This document shows positions 7,868 to 13,434 of a DNA stretch of 17,104 nt, in pieces. The stretch is taken from assembly GCA_964399625.1 (NCBI GenBank), contig CAYNSB010000063.1:1-17104 (forward strand). The letters run 5' to 3'. Both the position numbers and the translations under genes were made by a program. Numbering within the stretch: the stretch's first letter is position 1; the number at the start of each line of letters is the position of its first letter. The notes under the pieces are model-generated. The model worked only from the letters and a program-made list of their open reading frames with translations, had not been told where the DNA came from and searched no databases. The stretch is from CAYNSB01 sp964399625 (GTDB taxonomy: Bacteria > Planctomycetota > Phycisphaerae > Phycisphaerales > UBA1924).

Positions 7868-8281
7868 ATGGGTCGTCGTCCGAATGCGTCGTCGGTTCAG
7901 GGTGCGTCGCTGGCGGTTCTGCACGCGGAGCTTCGCCGCCGCGAGAAGCTGGTGAGTCGTCTTCGTCGCAAGCACGCGACCGCGATGAAGCGGGTCGCGG
8001 CGATCGAGTCGCAGATGGCGGCGCTGGGGGCCGGGCCCGGCGGTGGCGGCGGGCGGGGGAGCGGCGCGCGGACGCGTGCGCAGAACAGCATGAGCCTTGT
8101 CGACGCGCTGGTGAAGGTGCTCACCGGCAAGACGATGGGCGTGACGGAGATGGCCGGCGCGGTGCAGAAGGCCGGGTACCGCACGTCCTCGCCGAACTTC
8201 CGCACGATCGTGAACCAGACGCTGATCAAGAACACCGACAAGTTCAAGCGCGTGGGCCGCGGGCAATACACGGCGAAGTAA
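7868..8281 (+). CDS. Small coiled-coil plus HARE-HTH-like winged-helix protein
   Basis: Probable nucleic-acid-binding protein of 137 residues; role unknown. The ATG at 7868 is chosen because GGAGG (7858-7862) lies five bases before it; an ATG at 7856 is in frame but lacks such a site. Residues 14-53 form a basic helix suited to coiled-coil pairing (AELRRREKLVSRLRRKHATA). Residues 54-72 are a Gly/Arg linker. Residues 75-137 (SLVDALVKVL, AGYRTSSPNF, RTIVNQTLIKN, FKRVGRGQYT) match the pattern of the HARE-HTH winged helix (HB1, ASXL, restriction endonuclease). Very similar small proteins occur in many planctomycetes. It ends inside the opposite-strand gene 8244-8966, a 38-base overlap. Confidence 0.85.
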   Translation: MGRRPNASSVQGASLAVLHAELRRREKLVSRLRRKHATAMKRVAAIESQMAALGAGPGGGGGRGSGARTRAQNSMSLVDALVKVLTGKTMGVTEMAGAVQKAGYRTSSPNFRTIVNQTLIKNTDKFKRVGRGQYTAK

Positions 8282-8966
8282 CGAGCGAGCCGCAACTCGT
8301 CCGCGTTGGCCGGACAACGCTTTGAGGTCGACCGCCTTCGTGCGGGGCCGGGCGCTGCCGCGTGCGCGCGTCGTGAGCGACATTGGGCCTTGCGCCCGTC
8401 GTTGGAGGGAGGGGGCGCGGCTGGCGCGATGCCAGCGACCCCGGGGCCGATCGAGGCGCAGTGGTGGCGCGCGCGATCGCGACGGCGGTCTTGCGCAGCG
8501 TCTCGCGGGCGCGCTGGCGCGTGGCCCGGGCGCGCGGGTCGGGGGCGATGGGCGTGTTCAGCTCATCGTCGACGAGCGCTTCGGTGAGGGTGTTGAGGGC
8601 GCGCGTCGCAGCCGGTGCGTGCTGCGCGGCGATGAGACGCGTGCGCCGGGCGAGGACTCGCTCCAAGCGCGTCAGCATCGCGTCGACCTCGGGCGACTCG
8701 AGGAAGGCGATGAGTTCGGGCACGCTCAGGCCGTGGTCGCTGGCGATGGCGCCCATGTCGTCATCGCCTTCGATGTACGCGCCGAGGATGGCGGATTGTT
8801 CGGCGCGGGAGAGGGATGGAACGGGCGGGTTCAGCGCGTGGGAAGGTGCGGGATCGGCGGAACAGGGCTCGATGTTGGAAGCACGGTCCGGCCCCTCCCC
8901 CACTCTGCCCTCATTGGGGCGCGGGCGGGAGATGTCGTCGAGCAGATTGGCGATTCGGTTGGTCAT
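8244..8966 (-). CDS. Unknown protein with HTH-like segment
   Basis: Not recognised; 240 residues from an ATG at 8966 without a clear Shine-Dalgarno sequence. Residues 1-50 are Pro-rich and probably disordered. Residues 51-165 look like an all-helical domain: SRAEQSAILGAYIEGDDDMG, then a helix-turn-helix-like ASDHGLSVPELIAFLESPEV near 76-94, then a basic helix (RLERVLARRTRLIAAQ). From about 168 the sequence becomes Pro/Arg/Thr-rich low complexity with little protein character, and its last 38 bases overlap the end of the gene on the other strand. The true end may therefore be earlier, or the tail may follow a frameshift. The helical core is the part I trust. An HTH of this layout is also seen in small terminase subunits, but nothing else here is phage-like. 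Confidence 0.6.
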   Translation of the reverse strand: MTNRIANLLDDISRPRPNEGRVGEGPDRASNIEPCSADPAPSHALNPPVPSLSRAEQSAILGAYIEGDDDMGAIASDHGLSVPELIAFLESPEVDAMLTRLERVLARRTRLIAAQHAPAATRALNTLTEALVDDELNTPIAPDPRARATRQRARETLRKTAVAIARATTAPRSAPGSLASRQPRPLPPTTGARPNVAHDARTRQRPAPHEGGRPQSVVRPTRTSCGSLVTSPCIARGPRA

Positions 8967-9308
8967 GCCCCGAGTGTGGTGCGCGGTGGAGCGGAAGGGA
9001 AGAGGGAATCGGCGGAGGGACGCACACGTGCGCGCGCGGGAGGGAGGTGCGCGCAGAAATCAGCGATGAGGATCGATGCAGAGGCCGGGGGCTTCACGAC
9101 TCCCCGCCCCGCCCACCCTCCCACCTCCCCCGAACCCCCACCACCAAGTCATCAAGCAGGCGCTGCCCTCGCAGAGCCGAGTGCAGCGGCGAGGAGAGCG
9201 TTGCGACTGAGACGCTGGGCTCGGGCGTGCGACGAGACCTCAACGGAGGATGCAACTGACCGCAAGTGAAGCGGGCGTGGCGCAAGAAGCCATGCCGCAT
9301 ACCAATCC
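8967..9308. other. 342-base gap without a gene
   Basis: No coding frame is convincing on either strand. A purine-rich stretch (about 8988-9020), two GTGCGCGC copies around 9026-9055, and a strongly C-rich + strand tract (9102-9139) are present. It must contain the promoter of the 8966 gene if that gene has its own, but no clear hexamers are seen. Confidence 0.6.
9102..9139 (-). other. Potential G-quadruplex on the minus strand
   Basis: Seven runs of three to five C on the + strand (9102-9105, 9107-9110, 9112-9114, 9116-9118, 9120-9122, 9127-9131, 9135-9139) are separated by 1, 1, 1, 1, 4 and 3 bases. The minus strand therefore has seven G-runs with very short loops, a strong quadruplex pattern. 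It lies 136-173 bases upstream of the minus-strand start at 8966, on the strand that would be the RNA-like strand. Confidence 0.6.
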
Positions 9309-9677
9309 TCATCGCCGTACCGCGCTCGCGATGATCATCGATACGAATTCGAGCACGAAGACGATGAACAAGACAAGATTGATCCTCGTGAATCGTTTGC
9401 TGCCCTGGAGGGGCCCGACCGTCGCGTCGGCGACGAAGAAGAGGACTAACCCAAGGAACGCAAGTCCGAAGCCCGTGAATCCGACGACTCGAACGATCTC
9501 GCCGGCGGCGTACACGCGATGGCTCACGACTGTGATGCGACCATGACTGATCAGCTCGTAGTGATCTGGGGTAGATCCGGACGGATGAGGCTCGCCTCCG
9601 AATGTCTGACTGAACGCGGGAAATGTGAACGCAAGAACGCAGCCGATCATGGTGACGGTTCCGCACCATGTCTTCAT
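9309..9677 (-). CDS. Small membrane protein with signal peptide, unknown function
   Basis: Not recognised; 122 residues from the ATG at 9677. That start is favoured over one at 9707 by AAGG five bases upstream (9683-9686) and because it gives a clean signal sequence, MKTWCGTVTMIGCVLAFTFP, with a likely cut after AFS. A short exported polar segment follows (about 25-60), then two hydrophobic helices (VVGFTGFGLAFLGLVLFFVA and INLVLFIVFVLEFVSMIIAS), with a basic end AVRR. The base composition is visibly less GC-rich than in the neighbours. It starts 76 bases after the rpiB stop, across a hairpin, so it is probably transcribed separately. Confidence 0.68.
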   Translation of the reverse strand: MKTWCGTVTMIGCVLAFTFPAFSQTFGGEPHPSGSTPDHYELISHGRITVVSHRVYAAGEIVRVVGFTGFGLAFLGLVLFFVADATVGPLQGSKRFTRINLVLFIVFVLEFVSMIIASAVRR

Positions 9678-9720
9678 CACGACCTTCAGGCGATCTTGCG
9701 AGATCATGGCGAATCGTAGG

Positions 9721-9752
9721 AAAAGGCGCGCCCCAGCGCGATAGATATCGCG
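9721..9752 (-). terminator. Hairpin and T-run after rpiB, candidate terminator
   Basis: Read on the minus strand, just after the rpiB stop, the sequence can form CGCGAT-ATCT-ATCGCG (9752-9737) or, alternatively, CGCGC-TGGG-GCGCG (9740-9727) followed by CCTTTTCC (T-run at 9724-9721). The second form has the usual GC stem plus T-run, though the stem is only 5 bp and the T-run four bases. The two stems share bases and exclude each other. Confidence 0.5.
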
Positions 9753-9753
9753 G

Positions 9754-10215
9754 CTACTTGCCCTTGCTCGGGTCCTTGCCATCCTCGATCGCGGTGATCT
9801 TCTCGAGGCGGCGGGCGTGGCGGCCACCCTCGAAGGGGGTCTTGAGCCAGGTGTCCACGATGGTCTCGATGAGGCGCTGGCCGAGCAGGTCCGCGGAGAG
9901 GCACAGGACGTTGGAGTCGTTGTGCGAGCGGGAGATCTGGGCGGTGAGCTCGTCGTGGACGGCGGCGGCGCGGACGCCCTTGACCTTGTTGGCGGCGATG
10001 GACATGCCGATGCCCGTGCCGCAGATGAGCAGGCCCAGGTCGGCCTTGTGATCGGCGACGCTCTTGCCGACCTGGTAGGCGGGCTCGGGGTAGTCCACGG
10101 CGAGGGAGTTCATCTCGCCGACGATGGTGACCTCGTGCCCGTCGCGCCGGAGCTTGTCGGCGAGGAGGTTGGCGGCGGAGGCGCCGCGGTGGTCGGCCGA
10201 CATCACGATGCGCAT
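9754..10215 (-). CDS. rpiB: Ribose-5-phosphate isomerase B
   Basis: Interconverts ribose 5-phosphate and ribulose 5-phosphate in the pentose phosphate pathway (RpiB/LacAB family, cytoplasmic); some relatives act on allose or galactose phosphates. The 153-residue length is normal. Family landmarks are present: ADHRG near residues 7-11 (Asp8, His9), the catalytic-cysteine loop CGTGIGMS with Cys65, VHDELTA near 86-92, SHNDSNVL near 97-104, and a C-terminal FEGGRHARR with the phosphate-binding arginine/histidine region. AAGGG (10223-10227) lies seven bases before the ATG. It follows the Sua5-phosphatase fusion gene by 68 bases on the same strand, as rpiB (ywlF) follows ywlE in Bacillus, and is likely the last gene of that operon. 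Confidence 0.93.
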   Translation of the reverse strand: MRIVMSADHRGASAANLLADKLRRDGHEVTIVGEMNSLAVDYPEPAYQVGKSVADHKADLGLLICGTGIGMSIAANKVKGVRAAAVHDELTAQISRSHNDSNVLCLSADLLGQRLIETIVDTWLKTPFEGGRHARRLEKITAIEDGKDPSKGK

Positions 10216-10283
10216 CGTCGATCCCTTTCGAGCGCGGGCGGCGAGTGGGGCCTGGTGGGGCGCGAGTCGCCGCGGGCCAAGGG

Positions 10284-11522
10284 TCAGTCCGCGAGTTCGT
10301 CCAGGCGCGTGCGGATGAGGGTCCGCAGGCGCTCGGCGGTGGCAGTGTAGACCTTCTGAGGGCCGCCGATGGGGTCGGGGATGTCCTTGCCGGCGGGGTC
10401 CAGGAGCTCGACGTTGGCGTTGGGATCGATGGCGTGGATGGCGGCGGCGTGGGCGCGTGTCATGGCGTAGATGACGCTCGCCTCGGCGAGGGTCTGGCGG
10501 GTGAGTTCGTGGGCGCGGTGGGATTCGGCGGGGGCGCGATCGAGGCCCAGCTCGACGAGGGCTCGGACCGCCTCGGGGGTGATGGGCGCGCCCTCGGCGG
10601 CGGAGAGCCCGGCCGAGCGGACGCGCGTCGCGACGGAGCGGTCGTCGGCGGGCGTCTCGGCGATGTGGCGCGCGGCGAGCTCGTGGCGGGCGATGGCGGC
10701 GGCCATGGGGCTTCGGCAGGTGTTGCCGGTGCAGACGAAGAGGATGGTGCGGGTGAGGTGCTTGCGGATGAAGCGTTCCTCCATCGCGCCGGGCGCGGCG
10801 ATGAGGAAGGAGCCGTCGGGCTCGAGACGGATGGTGGTGGACGGCGTGCCCAAGCGCGTTGGGCCGTCATCCAGGACGAGGGCCGGGGTGCCGGAGCGCG
10901 AGGCATCGACGAGGGACTGGGTGATCTCGCGTCCATCGCCGAAGCCGGCGGCGGCGATGGAGGGCGCGACGGCGGGGTGGCCCTTGGCGAGCGCGGCATC
11001 GAGGATGGCGATGGTGAGCGTGTGATCAGGGACGCGGAAGCCGAGCGTCTTGGTGTCGTGGATCGTCCCGGGCAGGGCGTGGAGGCGCAGGCGGATCTCG
11101 TCCAGTTGCGGGGGCGTGCGGACGAGGCGGAACTTCACGGGCGCGGGCGAGAGCTCGCGGATGAGGCGGCGATGGACCGGGGCGGATGGGTGCACGGCAC
11201 CGAAGATGGACTGCACGGACGGCGCGTGCCAGGCCCAGTGCTGGGGGAGCGGATCGGAGCCGGCGGCACGGATGATCGCGGAGAGGCGGTCGATGCCCTC
11301 GCGCGAGGCCGCGGACGTGAAGAGGCCGTAGACGGTGTCGGTGGGCAGGACGACGACGTGCCCGGCGGCGAGCAGGTCGGCGGCTTCGACGACGATGTCG
11401 GCTCGCTGCGTCGGCGTGAGCGCCGAGACGCGTCGGACGGGCGTGGTCGGTGCGGTTGGCACGGGAGAAGTATCGGGAGCGCGGGCCTGCGAAGGCAAAC
11501 CGGGGGCGCGGGAAATCCTCAT
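10284..11522 (-). CDS. Fusion: Sua5/YrdC-like domain plus YwlE-type protein-arginine/low-molecular-weight phosphatase
   Basis: Two-domain protein of 412 residues. Residues 40-250 resemble Sua5/YrdC (TsaC), which makes threonylcarbamoyl-AMP for the tRNA t6A modification: PTDTVYGL at 60-67, FRVPDH near 162-167 and STTIRLEPDG near 228-237 are family landmarks. However, the lysine and arginine of the KxR motif align with Ile84 and Ala86, and the asparagine of SxN with Ala190, so activity is doubtful. Residues 258-412 are a low-molecular-weight phosphatase: P-loop CTGNTCRS at 264-271 with Cys264 and Arg270, and general-acid Asp in DIPDP near 380-384. Thr268 is the residue that in Bacillus YwlE favours phosphoarginine over phosphotyrosine. 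The ATG overlaps the upstream stop as ATGA, fixing the start and implying translational coupling. The first ~35 residues are Pro/Ala-rich. Confidence 0.88.
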   Translation of the reverse strand: MRISRAPGLPSQARAPDTSPVPTAPTTPVRRVSALTPTQRADIVVEAADLLAAGHVVVLPTDTVYGLFTSAASREGIDRLSAIIRAAGSDPLPQHWAWHAPSVQSIFGAVHPSAPVHRRLIRELSPAPVKFRLVRTPPQLDEIRLRLHALPGTIHDTKTLGFRVPDHTLTIAILDAALAKGHPAVAPSIAAAGFGDGREITQSLVDASRSGTPALVLDDGPTRLGTPSTTIRLEPDGSFLIAAPGAMEERFIRKHLTRTILFVCTGNTCRSPMAAAIARHELAARHIAETPADDRSVATRVRSAGLSAAEGAPITPEAVRALVELGLDRAPAESHRAHELTRQTLAEASVIYAMTRAHAAAIHAIDPNANVELLDPAGKDIPDPIGGPQKVYTATAERLRTLIRTRLDELAD

Positions 11523-12874
11523 CGTTCCGGGGTGGCGGGACGGGAGATGAAGCAGAAGGGCATGAGGGTGAAGAGGAGTGCGGCGGTCTGCTGGTTGATA
11601 TGGACGACATCGAAGAGGCCGGCGAGCGCGAGGCCGAGGATGGCGAGCGCGGGGCCGCAGGGTTGATCGGGGAGCCCGCCGCGGAGGAGGAGGACGAGGA
11701 CGGCGGTGATGAGGATGAGGCCGGGCAGGCCGAGGGTGGCGGCGATGTGGAGTGGCGCGGAGTGGGCGTGGGCGTGGACGGGGGCCGCGGTGGCGCCGGG
11801 CGCGTGCTGCTGGGCGAAGGACTTGTACCCGCCGGCGCCGACACCCTTGAGCGGATGAGCGGCGACGGCATCGAGAGCGCGATCCCACATGTAAAGGCGG
11901 GCGCCGGTGTCGGTGGTGTAGTTGCCGGCGCGGGCGGCGGTGAGGTCCTGCTGGGCGAAGCGGATGCGCGTGGAGAGTGTCGAGAGCGTCAGTGCGAAGG
12001 CCAACGGCATGACCATGAGCATGAGTGGAAGGGCAAAGCTTGGTGGGAGCGTGACAGATGGAAGCTTGGGCACGCCCCGCGAAGCGCGGGACGTGGCACC
12101 CAGGCGCGGACGGATGATCTCGATCGCGAGAGCGAGGGTGACGAGCGCCGCCGCGGCGATCCACGCGCCGCGGGTGCCGGTGGCGAGGATCGCGAGGAGG
12201 GTGGCGCACGCGCCGAGGGCGGCGATGGCGCGTCGATACGGGGCGACGGCGCGCGAGAGCGAGGGCCCGAGCCAGAGGCCCAGCGCGGCGACGAGGAGCG
12301 AGCCGCCCGCGACGGGGTCCCACCAGCCCGAGTCGCGGTGGGTCGGGCGGTGGAAGAGGTGGAGCGTTGCGGGGAGGTAACCGCGTGCGGCGAGGGCGTT
12401 GATGAACTGCACGCCGATGCCGATGAGCAGGCCGATGAGGATCGCGCGGAGCAGCGTGCGCTGGTGGGCGACGAGGGGCCAGAGCATCCAGGTGGCCCAG
12501 AACCAGCGGTTGCACGAGAGCTCGTGCAGCCCCTGCTTCACGTCGGGCGACCACGCGAGCGAGATCGCCTGCCAGGCGACGAAGCAGGCGAAGACCATCA
12601 CGGCGGGCTGGATGCCGAAGGCCTTCCACGTGCGCCACATGTGCGGGATGCGCGCGAGGAACATGAGCACGAGCGGGATGCCGGCGAACTCGACGACGGT
12701 CGTGGGGAACGTGCACAGCACGCACCACAGGCAGGCGAGGACGAGGTGGATGCGGTGGCCCAGCGGGTCGCAGCGCGCGGCTTCCTGGAGTTCGTAGGCG
12801 GCTTCGGCGGGGGAGATGTCCCGGTGCCAGGCGAGGCGCATCGGGGGATTGAAGGCGGGGAGGAGCGTGCGCAC
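11519..12874 (-). CDS. O-antigen ligase / Wzy family polytopic membrane protein
   Basis: Probable inner-membrane enzyme that joins or polymerises lipid-linked glycans (WaaL/Wzy_C family). It has 451 residues with about ten or more hydrophobic segments, including 42-62, 64-75, 90-106, 142-160, 190-204, 216-232, 236-254, 280-299, 382-398 and 408-424. Family marks are TGTRGAW at 232-238, a large extracytoplasmic loop (about 300-375) with RLYMWDRALDAVAAHPLKGV and GAGGYKSF, and the histidine-rich HAHAHS before PLHIAATLGLPG. The start is uncertain: GTG at 12874 or ATG at 12841, neither with a good ribosome binding site. Substrate cannot be predicted, and no other polysaccharide genes are in the window. 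Its stop overlaps the ATG of the Sua5-phosphatase gene by four bases, so the two are co-transcribed. A LEA-type lipoprotein gene diverges from it. Confidence 0.88.
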   Translation of the reverse strand: MRTLLPAFNPPMRLAWHRDISPAEAAYELQEAARCDPLGHRIHLVLACLWCVLCTFPTTVVEFAGIPLVLMFLARIPHMWRTWKAFGIQPAVMVFACFVAWQAISLAWSPDVKQGLHELSCNRWFWATWMLWPLVAHQRTLLRAILIGLLIGIGVQFINALAARGYLPATLHLFHRPTHRDSGWWDPVAGGSLLVAALGLWLGPSLSRAVAPYRRAIAALGACATLLAILATGTRGAWIAAAALVTLALAIEIIRPRLGATSRASRGVPKLPSVTLPPSFALPLMLMVMPLAFALTLSTLSTRIRFAQQDLTAARAGNYTTDTGARLYMWDRALDAVAAHPLKGVGAGGYKSFAQQHAPGATAAPVHAHAHSAPLHIAATLGLPGLILITAVLVLLLRGGLPDQPCGPALAILGLALAGLFDVVHINQQTAALLFTLMPFCFISRPATPER

Positions 12875-12895
12875 GATGGGCCAACCCAGCCCTGT

Positions 12896-12912
12896 CCTCC
12901 CCTGAGGGGAGG
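12896..12912. repeat. Inverted repeat in the divergent gap
   Basis: CCTCCCC (12896-12902), spacer TGA, GGGGAGG (12906-12912): a perfect 7-bp dyad between the divergent O-antigen ligase-type and LEA-type genes. It could be an operator, a hairpin in the leader of the minus-strand gene, or a member of a dispersed repeat family. Only one copy is seen here. Confidence 0.45.
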
Positions 12913-12942
12913 GAGCGGACTGCGGAGGGTGGCGCAGATCGC

Positions 12943-12955
12943 TACGCTGGGCGCA
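12943..12955 (+). promoter_or_regulatory. Possible -10 element of a leaderless promoter
   Basis: TACGCT (12943-12948) ends six bases before the ATG at 12955, the same geometry as TAAGAT before the ATG at 1803. The gene lacks a Shine-Dalgarno sequence. No matching -35 is evident. Confidence 0.25.
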
Positions 12956-13431
12956 TGATGAGCAGGGCGATCGCGATGGTGCTCGGGTGCGGGTGGGCGG
13001 CGCTGGGGCTGGGCGGGTGCTCGACGTACTCGGCGCCGGCGCTGCGCGTGGCGAAGGTGGAGGTGGGCGAGCAGACGAGCGATGGGCTTGTGCTGCGGTT
13101 CGCGATCGACGCGGACAATCGCAACGACATCGAGTTGCCGCTGCGGGAGGTGAACTACACGCTGCGCCTGGATGGCAAGGACGTGTTCACGGGTGTGCGT
13201 TCGCCCGAGGCGAGCCTGCGCCGGCTCGGGACGCAGCGGATCGTGTTCCCGGCGGTGGTGCCGCTGGGGCCGGGCGTTGCGGCGCCGAGTGGGCTCGTGC
13301 GGTTCGAGATCGCGGGGAACCTTGAGTACACGACGCCCGGGCAGGTCGCGGAGATCCTGTTCGATGCGGGGCTGCGCCGGCCGAGCGTGTCGTTCCGAGA
13401 TGCGGGGGAGATCGATCTGGGCGCGAAGTGA
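12955..13431 (+). CDS. LEA14-like (LEA type 2 / WHy domain) lipoprotein
   Basis: Probable membrane-anchored lipoprotein of 158 residues; relatives are stress-associated beta-sandwich proteins without a known enzymatic role. The signal peptide ends in the lipobox LGGC with Cys22. The rest reads like a single WHy/LEA-2 domain: APALRVAKVEV, then LRFAIDADNRNDIELPLREV with the typical 'N-N-x-(I/L)xLPL' pattern, YTLRLDGKDVF, and a final strand pair with LVRFEIAGNLEY. Two adjacent ATGs (12955 and 12958) are possible starts. It diverges from the O-antigen ligase-type gene and ends three bases before the opposite-strand Nif3 stop, with no room for a terminator between them. Confidence 0.85.
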   Translation: MMSRAIAMVLGCGWAALGLGGCSTYSAPALRVAKVEVGEQTSDGLVLRFAIDADNRNDIELPLREVNYTLRLDGKDVFTGVRSPEASLRRLGTQRIVFPAVVPLGPGVAAPSGLVRFEIAGNLEYTTPGQVAEILFDAGLRRPSVSFRDAGEIDLGAK

Positions 13432-13434
13432 TCG

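Noticed and set aside
8244..8966. Phage terminase small subunit
   Set aside because: Only a loose HTH-like resemblance; no other phage gene or attachment site is seen.
11523..12884. N-terminal extension of the Sua5-phosphatase frame to 866 codons
   Set aside because: The extension reads as Arg/Pro/His low complexity and overlaps the whole O-antigen ligase-type gene; the ATGA overlap at 11519-11522 gives a natural start.
10245..12958. Long plus-strand open frames (about 473 and 502 codons) across the rpiB to O-antigen ligase block
   Set aside because: They are Gly/Glu/Arg/Asp-rich shadows of the minus-strand genes, which have clear family motifs.
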